DNA from: Solanum dulcamara
Lineage: Eukaryota; Streptophyta; Magnoliopsida; Solanales; Solanaceae
Direction of reading: 5' to 3'
NCBI RefSeq assembly: GCF_947179165.1
Contig: NC_077244.1
Location: forward strand, 18,176,949 to 18,240,948
DNA length: 64,000 bases
Made by a program: the position numbers and the translations under genes
Shown: positions 1-11,952 of the stretch, in pieces
Layout of the letters: every line of letters starts with the position of its first letter
Position numbering within the stretch: position 1 is the stretch's first letter
The notes under the pieces: model-generated
Told to the model about the DNA's origin: nothing
The model's database searches: none
Seen by the model: the letters and a program-made list of their open reading frames with translations, nothing else

Positions 1-811
1 GTGGTTGAGTAAATCCCTATCCCTTGTCTTAGTGGTTAAGTTTAGTGTTTGCAGATAGGCTAGTTGTGTTCCCCTTTTTCCTTCCTTACCGTTCATTTTG
101 TTGTAGTGACGTCCATTGTTTGATAGGTGGCTAGACAAACTTCGTTTGGTGTTGGGAGGTGTGGTACTAGTGGATCTAGTGTCTTTGAGGGTCGTCTTAG
201 TTTTCTTTTGTCCTACTGTGTTAGTGGTTGAATAGAGTTTCAGTTCCAAAAGATTGTGTTTTCCACTTGAATTGTGGGTTTTTAAAATTGAGATTGGAAT
301 TTTGGACTTTGCCTAGGGTTGTCTCGTTGTTTTTATTATTGTCATCCCCTGGTGTTCAGATAGAGTGTGTAACTCTTTCGAGGTTAGTGTTGCGTGGTTC
401 TGTAAGAAAGTTTCATTGGTGTTAGTAGTATTTAGGAGAGCTAAGGACCAACAGAATGCCCTTGGTGGCTAGAAGAAAATGTATTAGAAGCATAAGACAA
501 GTATTTGGAATTTAGAGTGAGTTGTATTTTCCATGGTCTTATAATGATCATTTTTGTGGTTTCTTTAGATTGATCATCCTCAGATGAATATGGTGATTTT
601 GGTCAAGTTTGATCTAAGCGAGCGAGAGTGGGAGCCTAAGAGGGAATAGGAGTAGTTTTAGAGTTAGGAGTGAATTTAAGGATTTTTATCTCAACTTGAG
701 TTCTATGATGGTGTTGTTTGACCCGAGAGGGTGCTCGAGGGTCTGGTGAAGCATGCAAGACTAGTACCCTTATCTTTTTGTGACTCCAAGCTATGATTAT
801 ACTTTTACTTT
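1..811. other. Unassigned AT-rich sequence
   Basis: I recognise no gene, LTR terminus or coding similarity here. The short reading frames present have no family motif and no supporting start context. The stretch forms the left flank of the first family D solo LTR, whose putative target duplication ACTTT is at 807-811. It may be older degraded repeat sequence. Confidence 0.4.
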
Positions 812-1514
812 TGTAATGACCCTCCAGGTCATTTTCCAAAAACTGCTTCTATTCCATCATTTAGAGCATTCCTATACCGACCCGAGGTTAGTTATGATAT
901 ACTAGCGCTGGTAGCTCGATCGCCTGGTCGTTTATTTATGTTTTAGAACCGTTTCTCTGTTTTGAAGTTTTAATAACTTGAAAAGTTGACTTCAGTCATA
1001 CCTTCAGGAAAATGACCTCAGAATGGAATTCTAATGGTTCCATCAACTCTGTAATGGCCAAATTAGGCTAGCAGCATTATCAGCATGAGTACCGAGGCAA
1101 TCGATATGAGTTTGGGACCATTTTGTGCTCTTACCTTTAAAATTTGGCCCATAGTTGACGTTAGTCAACATTCTTTGAGGATGGCATCAGATCAAAATTA
1201 TGACAGCACAGTTAGATCTAGAATGTCGAATTTGGTATAGAACAACCCTTCATTCGTCTCCCAAGGCTTTTGGTCAAATCCTGAGGTCAGTTGTGGAATT
1301 TGGCTCAAAATATCTCTTGGGGATATGACCCACTTTCAGTCGTAATGACCTCGTATGGAAATTACAACCGCACCATTGACTCCGCAATATTCAATTTGGT
1401 GGGATAGCATATCTCATTTGCATGCACAAGATTTTGAATTAATTTGAAGCTCCCCGTTGGAATATTTGAACTTAAGAGAAATTAGCTTTTTAGCTGATAT
1501 CTGGTGCAGGAGAA

Positions 1515-1690
1515 ATTTTCTCTGCGTTCACGAGGCCTTGTCCATGTTCGCGTACACAGGTTCTTGTTCTCCTCATTCGCGGAGGTATGGGTGTTTTGCC
1601 TCCCCATTCGCGTGGCCTTGGCCGCATTCGCGAGTTGTAAGGCTTTTGCCTTTGCATTCATAGAACACTAGCTGAGTTCGCGAAGGTCAG
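1515..1690 (+). repeat. TTCGCG-motif repeat block in LTR D1
   Basis: The motif TTCGCG or a close variant recurs about every 30 bases, in phrases such as GTTCGCG, CATTCGCGGAGG, CATTCGCGTGG and CATTCGCGAG. Each is partly self-complementary. The equivalent part of copy D2 (4770-4960) instead has palindromes built on CTTAAG. The role is unknown. Confidence 0.5.
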
Positions 1691-3114
1691 TCAACTCATG
1701 GTCTTATTATAAAAGACCAAGGATGAAATTCAGCATCACTTCTTAATTTCAAACTTCGATTTCTTCTTTATTTCTAGCTCAAATTTAGCGATTTAAAGGT
1801 CTAAACTCAAGAGAATTTGGTGGAGAATCCATTGGTGAGCTGCAAATCTTGAGGGGAGGCTTTGTGTGAGGTAAATTATTAATTTAGTTACCGTTTTTAG
1901 TCATTTTTGGATTGAAATTTTGTTGAATTTTGGAAGATTGTATCTTCATCATTTGAGCTCCTTTTTAGTGCTAAGTTGGGGGATTTTTCACAATAAATGT
2001 AATGGCATAATTTGTTTTGTTCGGTATAGTTTTAGTTTTGAAAATCGCCGACTAAAGATGATGACTTATTTGTCTTCTTAGCTTAAAAGTGTGGAATTTT
2101 TTTTATGATTGTCTTGTGTTGTTTTACCACCTCGAATTGTGTTGTAAGTTGATTCTTGATCTTAGAATGTTGTTTAAAAACTATTTTTTGGGTCAATTCT
2201 AGAATTTTGAATGCAGATCCCATATTTTTTGTTTTAGACCACAAAATTGGTTTGTCTCTAAATATTATAACATTAGTGTCTAAATGATCATAACGATGTT
2301 GTAATTCTATTTTTGACAGTGTGGCAACGTTACGAGGCTTTTCAATAGGGAAAAGCTCCGGCATAGTAATTTGGAGCGCGTGTGTTTAGTCTATAGTAGG
2401 ATACGACTTTCCTTTCTTTATATTGAGATGGACTGTGTGAAAGCATGTGGATATTGTTGTAATTTAGCTTGGGTAGCTTTTATTTAACATATTAGATGTT
2501 AGAAACCATGTTTTAGGCTTTTACTGGGTTTTTCGGGTCGCTGAAAGCTTGTGACCCCTTTCTGATATTTGTTGGTATTGTAAGAGGAGTTCAATGATTA
2601 TGTTGTTGATATTGTGGAGTATGTTGTCTTTAATATAGGTTGTAAACTTGCCTTAGTTTCCCTAGTGTCGCTCCGGAGTGCTTAGATTCTTGTAGAATGG
2701 TATAGTAGGCTAGTTCCTTGTAGCTTGGCCTTAGCTATAAGGTAACCTTTCTTTCATGAATACCTTTATCAATACCTCGACATGATTGTGACTTTCCATA
2801 TGTGTCGGCAATACTAAACTTCATGATCATTCTATTTTAGATTCAGTTTAAGATTTGGTGGTGTATTGGTTAATTCATCGACAAGGGGATTATCAAGACT
2901 ATTAGCGTCTAATTGGAAAGAAGAGAGGCAGAGTCCAGTTCCCCTCCCTTCTCGACCAGACGTATGAAGCAAGACCTACTCCCTCCCATCCCAGGAATAA
3001 TTGAAGAGTGTTGATACAATAGTCAGGAAAATTCTTACATTGTTGAGGGATAAATAAATTCGATTTTCTCATGTGTACAGGGAAGTACTCGGCACCATGG
3101 GGTAATTTATTTGT

Positions 3115-3400
3115 GAGCATATGGGTACCAGTCCCGGCCTCTATTCTAAAAATCCATTAGGGAACATCTGGGTACCCAGTCTTGACCTTTATAGACTTTC
3201 TAGTATGACGAGCATTCGGGTACCCAACCCCATCCTCGATCATACTAATGTGTTATGGACAACATCCTGATAACCCACCCCAGCCTCGACCGTACCAATA
3301 TATTATAGTAGGCATTTGGGTAGCTAGTCTCAGCCTTGGCCATATTGAATGTTCTGCAAGCATCTGGGTCCCTGTCCCTGCCTCGACCCTTAAAGCATTT
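3115..3400 (+). repeat. Degenerate tandem repeat in LTR D1, about six units of 47-53 bp
   Basis: Successive units open with a phrase such as GAGCATNTGGGTACCCAGTC followed by a CCTCGACC-like phrase. Unit starts lie near 3117, 3164, 3212, 3262, 3315 and 3358. The units are strongly diverged. The phrase GGGTACCCNGTCCCGGCC resembles the reverse complement of the CCCGGCC...GGTA repeats in the family A LTRs, which suggests a shared LTR sub-repeat. Confidence 0.6.
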
Positions 3401-4845
3401 CTGGTTCATCGATTCTTGGCAGCACAGATTCTTGGTTCCTAGCCTCTGTATTTGTAGTTATTTTCTGTACTCAATGGGCTTAAGGGGGTTCTTTTGAGTT
3501 TTTATTGAACTTGCGCACGAGTGCCTCGATTGGGCTTTTGAGGGATCGGTTGGGTGTAGTTACCTATAGTTCTTTTAGATAGTGCCCATTTTCCTCCGAT
3601 GCTTATTATGGTTCTTATTTAGGTTTAATCCTCTTTTTCATATTGTTTTTACCTTTTTTACTCAGTCGGCCTATGATGCCTACTGGGTACCTATTGTCTT
3701 CGTACTCATACTACGCTCTGCATCTACTTTCATGATGCAGGACCTAGCACCAGCTACCATCGCGAATAAATGAAGCCTGTTGCAGTTAGCTTCGAAGACT
3801 AGGGTAACCACTTGACGCTTTGGGATCATTTCTTTCTCCTTCAGTATGGATGACCCATATTTTGCATTTTTGAGACTAGTCTGTTGTTGTATATATTTTC
3901 AATCAACTTTTGGGACTTGTAAACATATTTTGTCTTCTAGAGCTCTATACTTTTGACCTTTAGGTTCTGGAAGGATCTTTAGCTATTTATGATTAGTTTT
4001 TTCTCTCAAACCCATTACTTGTCGTTCTGGGTTTATGGGTTAGCTTAACTACTAGGAGAATATAATAGGTGCCATCATAACCTGAGAAATAGAGTTGTGA
4101 CACCTTTTGGCAGACGAAAGTTCTTTTAGTAGTGGATGTTGTAATGACCCTCTAAGTCATTACTTTCATCTACCGACCTTTACAGCTATTAGATATTTTC
4201 TATAGCAACCCCAAGTCATTTATGACTTACTAGCACTTACTATTTGGATGCCTAGTTGTTTGTTTGGGTTTTAGGCCTATTTCTTAATTTTAGAGCTTTT
4301 ATAACTTGAAAAGTTGACTTTGGTCATAACTTTTGGTAAATGACCTCACAATAGAATTTTAACAACTCCATTATCTCTAAAATGGCTAAATTTGGCTGGT
4401 AGCATGGTCAGCACAAGTATCGAGGCATTCGATGCTAGTTTGAGGCTATTTGACATTTTAGTCATTGAAAATTTGCATAAGTTTGACTTTGTTCAACATC
4501 CTTGAAAATGTACTCGGATTGATTTTTTATCAGACAAGTTAGTTTTGTAATGTTGAGTTTGGTCTAGAACGACCCTTCGTTAACTTTTCGAGGCTTGCTG
4601 TCTAATTCTGAGGCCCGTTGTGGAATTTAGCTAAAAATGATAGTTGGATGTGAGACCCATTTTCATTAAAATGACCTTGTATGGAAATTTCAAATGCGCC
4701 ATTGAGTCTAGAACATAAAATTTTGTATGCCAAGTTCATCCTTACACCAATAATGTCTAGTGCCATCGCTAAAGTTACTCCTAGGTGCTAAAGCGGCAAG
4801 CAGATCGCTAAATGAAAAGGTCTCCTAGGTAGTGCCTCTAAAGGA

Positions 4846-4903
4846 AAAAGAGGTCTCTTAAGAGACCCCTCTTTAAATCGACAGGGTCCTCGCTTAAGCG
4901 AGG
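4846..4903. repeat. Palindromes centred on CTTAAG
   Basis: Two strong inverted repeats lie almost back to back: one around AGAGGTCTCTTAAGAGACC (4846-4875, near perfect) and CCTCGCTTAAGCGAGG (4888-4903, perfect 16 bp). A third GCTTAAGCG occurs near 4931-4945. They could form hairpins in an LTR transcript. I see no known protein-binding site in them. Confidence 0.7.
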
Positions 4904-5518
4904 CCCGCCTCTTTGAGGTGGTTACCTAAGCGACCATCGGGGTCCGCTTAAGCGACACTGGGTTATTTTAAAGTTCTAATTTTCATATTGGTGTTCTATC
5001 TTTGGGACACAAATTTTCTATTAATATTTGAGTGATTCCAAAAGCTATTTTATGTAGTTTGTTGAGGGGAATCTACTGGTGTGTCAAAAGTCAGTGTAAC
5101 AGCTTCGTTGGAGCTAGTTTATTTGTTTTTCCTATGGCCTTTCTTATTTTTTAGTCAAATTGAGAGTGTAGATGCATGTTGGTGTTGTGGCTATTTTGAT
5201 TAGTGAATTGTGTTCCTTTTTGGAACCCAAGCTTGGGATAGCATTTTGGAGCTATTCTAGGAGCCAATTCCATAAGATACAGAGTCTATCCCATAATTCT
5301 CAATTGGACTCCCTAATTCATCTCCGAATTCGAAAATTTTAGTATGAAAATGATCGTATTAATGACATGATGAACATTTTGGTAGAGGGGTGGACATTAG
5401 AGGTGATTTGTAGGTTGAGAGCTTTATCTTTATGAATTCAGAGCGTATGTGTCTAGCTTCTAGGTAGGCTACGATCTCCCTATTTGATTGAATTGTATTA
5501 GATGTTGTTTAAGTATAT

Positions 5519-7803
5519 AGTTTATGTGATTTAGGTTGGTATTGTCCTGGTTTAGGGACTTTCTCCTTTTATCTCATTTTATGGACTCCAACTAGGGCTT
5601 AGACTAGCGTAGTCTCTTGATGTCCTTATTTTAGGCTTGTGGTTTAAATTGCATTATGGATGAGTGAAATTATCCTTCTCAGGCTTAGTATTTATGGCCT
5701 TAGTATAGGTTTGAGCCTTAGATGCTTTAGTTTGTGTTCTAGTGCCTTTATTGTGAGGTGTAGCTTACGGAAAGACATATAATGGTTGGTGTTAATTAGT
5801 GCTAGTATCGAGAACCTCTAAGGCTCATCGTAGCCATAGGTTGGGCTTGGTTATGCTCGTTGAGAGTTTAGATTGCACATTTTGGGGTAAGGCATTGTTC
5901 CTAGAAATATTTCTTCCCGTATTTGATTCTGAGCCATGTCTCAAATTTTTTGCTTTTGTGTAGCAGTAGGCTTATGATGCCTCTATATCTATTATCTATT
6001 GATTCGGCCTGAGATTATGCTTGAGGAGCGATTGGATCCCAAGTTATTTTCATTTTCCCTGGTAGAGTGATTTAGCTTGATGTTATTGTGTGGAATATGT
6101 GTTTCTTGTTTGGATGCTAGTGATGGTATGCTTACACTAATTGAACTTATTCAATGGTTTTGTGGTACGATCCTGGTATTAACATTGGAATTTTCACTAC
6201 TATTTTGAGAAGGTTTTTCTCACAATTTTACTACTTTAAACTGATTTTACCGAGAGTCGTACCACCTGAACTACTTTGATAAAATAGTTTAACATCTAGG
6301 AGGCGTCGAGGACATTCTCTATTTTATACTGGTAGTTCAAAGGCATTGAGGATTCACTCAATTTCTCTTGATATACTATGTGACATCGCCTTTATTATAC
6401 TTTGACTGCATCTAGGATGCCTTTAGCTTATCCTGGACTATCCGGCACGGCGTCACCCATTTCTACATCGATTTGGCAACTCACTAATTAGTACCACTAT
6501 GGGGATACTATATGTCTATGTAAGACTTAGTTCAGAACGAGGCAACATATATGCATTTCCCGCATCCCCTATGGGCCTATTTGGCCAGGGCACAATGGAG
6601 CTAGATGAGGGAGTCGTATTGGTCCCATATCATAGGCCAAGGACCGGAGCGGTTAGTATATAGTTTATTTTATTTAGGTTGGTATAGGCCTGGTTTAGGG
6701 CCTTCCTCCTGTTATCTCATTTTATTAACTACAATTGAGGCTTGGACTAGCGTAGTCTCTTGATATATTTATTTTAGGCTTGTGGTTTGGATTGCATTGT
6801 GGATGAGTGAAATTATCCTTCTTAGGCTCAGTATTGATGGACTTAGGATAGGTTTGAGCATTAGATGCTTTATTTTTTGTTCTAGTGCCCTTATAGCTAG
6901 GTGTAGCTTACGGAAGGGTGTCTAATGGTTGGTGTGAATTAGTGCTAGTATCGATGACCTCTAAGACTCGTCGTAGTCATAGGTTGGGTTTGGTTGTAAT
7001 CGTTGAGAGTTGAGATTGCACATTTTTAGGGTAAGGCATTGTTCCTAGAGATATTTCTACCCTTATTTGATTCTGAGCCATGTCTCAATTGTTTTGCTTT
7101 TGTGTAGTAGTAGGATTATGATGCCTCTATATATCAATTATCTATAGATTCGGCCCAAGTCCATGCTTGAGGAGTGATTGGATCCCAGTTAGTTTCTTTT
7201 TACCCCGATAGTATGATTTAGCTCAATGTTACTGTATGGATTATGGGTTTCTTGTTTGGATGTTCATGATAGTATGCTTGCATTGATTGAACACTTTTAA
7301 TTGTTTTGTGGTACGATCTTGGTATTTACAATAGAATTTTCACAACTATTTTAGAGAAGGTTTTTCTCACACTTTTACTACATTTAAACTGATTTGAATG
7401 AGAGTCATACCACCTGGACTACTTTGATAAAATGGTTTAAGATCTAGGAGGCATTGAGAACATGCTCCGTTTTATATTGACAGTTCAAAGGCATTGAGTA
7501 TGCACTCAATTTCTCTTGATATACAATGCGATGCCACCTTTTTTATACTTTGGTTGCATCTGGGATGCCTTTAGATTGTACTTGATTATCCGACGCGACA
7601 TCTCCCTTTTATACATCAGCTTGGATACTCAGTCATTGGTACCACTATGGGGATACTATATGTCTATGTAAGACCTGGTTCGGCCCTAGGCAGTGACTAC
7701 AGATTTCCCGCGTCCCCTATGGGTCCATCTATCTAGTTCATCATGAAGCTATATAAGGGAGTCGTATTGATCCCATATAATAGGCTGAGGGACAGGGTGG
7801 GTC
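5519..7803 (+). repeat. Tandem duplication inside LTR D2, two units of about 1.14 kb
   Basis: Unit 1 is about 5519-6660 and unit 2 about 6661-7803. Landmarks repeat at a constant offset: TTAGGTTGGTAT at 5531 and 6674 (offset 1143), and GATTCGGCC at 6001 and 7147 (offset 1146). Similarity runs across the whole unit with scattered substitutions, so the duplication is old but later than the LTR itself. Copy D1 lacks a second unit, which explains why D2, after removal of its insertions, is more than 1 kb longer than D1. Confidence 0.85.
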
Positions 7804-7968
7804 TATACACTTGTTGTTATTGATCGCTGATATCCACTAATTATGTTACTGATTTTTACTACAAACTTGCATTCATTAGTATTGCCTATCACTAGTATAT
7901 TTGTTTGCTGTTTGGTCCCCCAATTTATGGGGGTCGAAATTATGTTTTCCATCATTGTATGTTGCTAC

Positions 7969-10409
7969 TGTAGCATCCCCTTTGGAAGGATGCCACTTAC
8001 GAAGAAAAAGATAGTTTTTTTATATAATCAATCTCAAATAGTCAACACATTTAGAAAACTTGTTTTCAAATTTCATTTCCAATTCAACAACATTGCGGGT
8101 CGATAAAATACACAAAACTCAAACTAGTAATTATCACAAAACTATTGTCTTCCTTTGTGCATAATGACAATTCAAAGTTTAAACCCAACACATGGCATGA
8201 TTTGAGTTAAAAGCACACTCCAAAAATAGCAAAACTAGTCACCCTGTTCAGGTTACAAGCATCTGGTTTTGTTTTCACAAGCTTTCAAAATTTCATACAT
8301 AAGTGCCACATGTATCCCGTACAAGTCCCCAAAATATTTACAAGACTAAACGCATATGCAGATGTGATCTTCACAAGGGCTCCAAAAGTCTACTCTAAAT
8401 GGCCATCGTCATATCTTGTCCTGCACATTACCTATGATAGAAAACAACTATCTCTAAGCATAAAGCTTAGTGGTGTATAAAATTTGGGCTTGGATCCATA
8501 AACTCTTAAATTCCCTTGTTCATCGCAGGTGGCTCAATAAGGTACAAGTAAGCCCAAGTGAACAAATATATCAAAGTATCGAATACAAATCTTGAAGAGT
8601 TTCCAATATCAATATTAATATTCGAAGGCTCAAGTATCAAGAAAGCTTATAATTCAATTCAAAAGAGTTGTCAAATAATCAATTTCGCCCAATATATACA
8701 TCATGCCTTCACACTAAGCACAATCCGTACCAAGACGGACTGAATCCCCGAAATCAAGAAGGACCGAAGCCCATATCAAGAAGGGTCGTCACCTAATATC
8801 AAAAGAATCAAGAACCATGTTGAAAGTGTCTTTCCACTCGTACTAAAAAATTGATGAAAAGTCCATTGTCAAAACAAAATATAAATCCAAAGTCAAATAG
8901 GCAAGATCTGAATCGAGAGGCATGCCAATATAGAGGACAAGTCACCGTAAGAAGAAGGACAAAGTCCATAAAATAATGCAAAATGATCAAGCAATTCGTA
9001 CAAGTGGGCGATTTAGCAAAAGTTTTGCAATACTTGAGATAATAATCATACCACGATATAAGACAAAGAGTAAGAAAACAACCCATCAAGATATTTCAAA
9101 TTTAGGAAAGTAAAATATTCCAAGTTCAAGTTTATACACGAAACTTGATGTTTTAGCACATAACAAGTTCTACCACAACTCTGGGAGTTCAATTCATCTA
9201 TGCCATAGACCAACCAAAGTCCACTTCGTCAAACAATTACCCTTAGCTTGTATAAGAGTATATATACCTTAAATTCACAATAAAATACCTACTTAAGTTT
9301 AGCAGTCTCATCATATCAAAAATAAACATGAAATCAATGAAAATCAGCCCAATCTATCAAACCAAGAGTTCTGAATAACCTACTATCTTGTATTGTTGCT
9401 CAGTTTCGAAGGGGTAAATGGGGGAAGTAGGATTTTTGGCATTAATGAAAGTTATAGACATATGTCTTGGGCCCTTATAAAATTTTGAATCACCCCTACG
9501 GCAATTCTGTACAAAATGATATGCCCAAAATACTAACAGTAGTCCATGTAGGATTTCCAAAACAAAATCTGGGCAGCACCTCCCCTATACTTCATCACCT
9601 TTTTCTAGCGAATAAAAGCAAAACTGGGTTTTAGATCCTAAATAAAAGTTATAGACCTATGAAATATATTTCCAAAACATCTTGAATCACTCGAAAAGAA
9701 TCAATACACAAGGCGTTATACTAGTATTACTAACGGCGGTCCCATCCAAAAATGGGTTTGCTAACAAGAAAAAGAACCTCAATCTTACCTTAACAAGTGG
9801 ATCTCTCAAGTTGGCTAAAATATGTGGTGTGCACGTTAACCTCCTCTTGTTCTTGCTTTCTATCAAATTTTCTCTAAGTTTCTATGTGTAAAAGATGAAC
9901 AAATGAGAACCCTTAGTCATTAGTTGCCTTTTATACTTCTCCCTTGAGAGTGACACGTGTTAGCCCTTAAGGGTGACACATGTCCAGCTCTTAGGATGCC
10001 AACTCATTCCATGAATCCCCCCATGGCTGACACATGGTGGGGTGAGATCCACCCAAGCAGGTGTATCACCTACTTAGTCCAAGTAGGTGCATCACCTACT
10101 CATTCCAAGTAGGTGTGTCGTCTCCTTATTCCTCTTTCATGGGTTCGAAATCTCGTCTGACTTTAAGAACCTAAGAAATCCTTTCTACTTAAGATCGAAA
10201 TGTACTCAAGTAGCTTTGTTATGTAAGACATCTAAGTCAGTAGCTTACACAAGTAGGTTGATTACCACGACCCATTATTTGACCTACAACTCCTTCCAAA
10301 TCCCTCTATACCTATTTCCAACCATCTCTACTCACATAAAAATTCATAGATAACATGGATCACATGGCAATCTTTTAGAAAAAAATAAAAAGAAATTTGG
10401 GGTGTTACA
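7969..10409 (-). repeat. 3' LTR of E1
   Basis: On the plus strand this LTR begins TGTAGCATCCCC and ends GGGGTGTTACA. It is 2441 bp and matches 15228-17643 along its length. Internal landmarks on the plus strand are a TATA-like TTTTATA at 9929-9935 (TATAAAA on the coding strand), GACACGTG-type sites near 9953-9990, and a hairpin repeat at 10057-10120. Confidence 0.92.
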
Positions 10410-10410
10410 A

Positions 10411-10424
10411 GTCTCCCCCCTTAA
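10411..10424 (-). other. Polypurine tract of E1
   Basis: On the coding strand this reads AAGGGGGGAGAC immediately before the 3' LTR start (GTAACACC). A purine run in this position primes plus-strand DNA synthesis in LTR retrotransposons. Confidence 0.85.
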
Positions 10425-10439
10425 GAAATTTCATCTCAA

Positions 10440-11016
10440 AATTTACCTTATACTCAAAACAAATGTGGATATTGAATTCGCATATCCTCTTCTCGCTCCT
10501 AGGTTGATCCATTGCCAGAATGATTCCTCCAAGGACTTTTACTAAAGAAAATTTCTTGTTTCTAAGCTATTTTGTCTCATGGGACAAGATTTGGATAGGT
10601 TCCTCATTATATGTCAAGTTAGGACTTATCTCAATGGATTCAACAGGAAGAACATGAGATGGATTGGAGCAATATCTTCTAAGCATAGAAACATGGAAGA
10701 CATTGTGGATTTTATCTAACTCTGGTGGAAGAGCTAATTTATATGCAACTAGACCAACTTTCTTAAGTAGTTCATATGGTCCAATAAATTGAGGACTAAA
10801 TTTTCCTCTTTGGCCAAATCTCATAATCTTCTTCCATGGAGAAACCTTTAAAAACACCTTATCTCCTACTTGATATTCAATTTCATACCTCTCAAGATCA
10901 GTATAAGACTTTTGTCTATCTGAAGCAATTTTTAGACGATCCTTGATGACTTTTACCTTATCTTCAGTTTATTGCACAATTTGAGGACCAACCAGTTTTC
11001 GTTCACCAACTTTACT
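10440..11016 (-). pseudogene. E1 integrase C-terminus and broken chromodomain
   Basis: Reading on from the integrase core, one frame continues with two stops (near 11010 and 10970) into VGDKVFLKVSPWKK and the GPY/F motif FIGPYELLKKVG, followed by NVFHVSMLRRY, the usual chromovirus integrase tail. A stop then precedes LRNK, and a frameshift near 10500 separates LVKVL from WRNHS and EREEDM..QYPHLF. Together these match the chromodomain pattern LRNK..LVKVLWRNH...WE.E.DM...YPHLF. Chromodomains in this lineage are thought to tether integrase to modified histone H3. This copy cannot make an intact one. Confidence 0.85.
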
Positions 11017-11952
11017 CTAGCAAAGAGTAGTTCTACACTTTCTACCATATAAGGATTCGTAGGGAGGCATGCCTATACTTGATTGGTAGCTATTATTATA
11101 AGCAAATTCTATCAAGGCTAGGTGTCTGTCCCAACTACCTTCAAATTCCATAATGCAAGATCGAAGCATATCTTCCAAGATTTGAATCACCCCCTCGGAT
11201 TGAGCATCTGTCTGAGGATGGAAAGATGTACTAAAGTTCAACTTAGTGTCCAAATCATCTTGCAATCTAGTCCAGAATCTAGATGTAAACCTTGGGTCTC
11301 GGTCAGATATAATAGAAATAGGAACTCTATGTAACCTCACAATCTCCTCAACATACAATTCTGCTAGACGTTCAAGTGGGTAGTCCACCTTGATGGCCAA
11401 GAAATAAGAACTTTTGGTTAGCCTATCAACTATAACCCAAATTGCATCATGATTTCTTTGAGTGCCTGGAAGTGTAGAAACAAAGTCTATTGTTATTCTT
11501 TCCCATTTCCACTCATGTATCGACAAGGGTTGTAACAAACCAGTCGGGACTTGATGCTCATCCTTTATCTGTTGACAAACTAAGCATCTAGAAGTAAACT
11601 CTGCAATGTCCTTCTTCATATCATTCCACCAATAGTGTTCTTTAATGGTTTGGTATATTTTAGTACCTCCAGGATGCATTGCATATGGTGAAGTATGTGC
11701 TTCATTCAAAATTTCTTTTCTCAAATTGTCATCTTTAGGGACACATAACCTTTTTTGATAAAGTAGAACACCATCCTCTCTTAATCTAAAATCAAAATTT
11801 TCTCCAATTTGAACTTCTTTGATCAATTTCACCAGCTTCTCGTCTAACTTATGTGCTTCTTTCACCTGTTCAAGTAGAACTGGTTTGACTTGCAAACCGG
11901 TAGCAATAGAGCCATAAGAGTTAAATGCAAGACAAGCATTCATGGCTCTCAA
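11017..11952 (-). pseudogene. E1 integrase core (open for 311 codons)
   Basis: This is the longest uninterrupted frame in the window. It carries the N-terminal HHCC zinc-binding module (histidines at about residues 86 and 93, CLVC near 123-126) and the catalytic triad D156 (ITIDFVSTLP), D217 (ISDRDPRF) and E253 (QSEG), with the canonical 35-residue D-to-E spacing. Integrase inserts the cDNA into chromosomal DNA. The frame starts inside pol, so the first methionine is not a real translation start; the natural product would be cleaved from a polyprotein. All catalytic residues are present, but upstream stops prevent its synthesis in context. Confidence 0.93.

Larger units (their letters stand above)
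812..4102 (+). mobile_element. Solo LTR, gypsy family D (copy D1)
   Basis: This 3.3 kb block starts TGTAATGACCC and ends GTTGTGACA, as expected for a TG...CA bounded LTR. The flanks ACTTT (807-811) and CCTTT (4103-4107) match at four of five bases, which fits an aged 5-bp target duplication. There is no primer-binding site or polypurine tract next to it and no coding region, so I call it a solo LTR left by LTR-LTR recombination. The same family recurs at 4140-23175 (plus strand) and 49002-54375 (minus strand). For example, the block near 955-1050 (AACTTGAAAAGTTGACTT followed by a block on the theme AATGACCTCA) recurs near 4300-4350. Orientation is inferred from the matching start and end of the minus-strand copy. 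Confidence 0.75.
4140..7959 (+). mobile_element. LTR, gypsy family D (copy D2), first segment
   Basis: A second family D LTR begins TGTAATGACCC only 37 bases after the end of D1 and in the same orientation. It is interrupted at 7959 by the Athila solo LTR, resumes at 18848, is interrupted again by a family A solo LTR at 19434, and resumes at 22895 to its decayed end GTCATGATA at 23175. Removing the insertions rejoins sequence smoothly: CATCATTGTA at the left break runs into CTTTCTGGGGG at 18848. No clear 5-bp target duplication is visible around the whole copy (GATGT on the left, GGAGT on the right). This segment carries an internal duplication at 5519-7803. Confidence 0.7.

Noticed and set aside
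1..811. Small plus-strand frames at the left edge
   Set aside because: No motif, no codon pattern and no similarity I recognise; too short to support.
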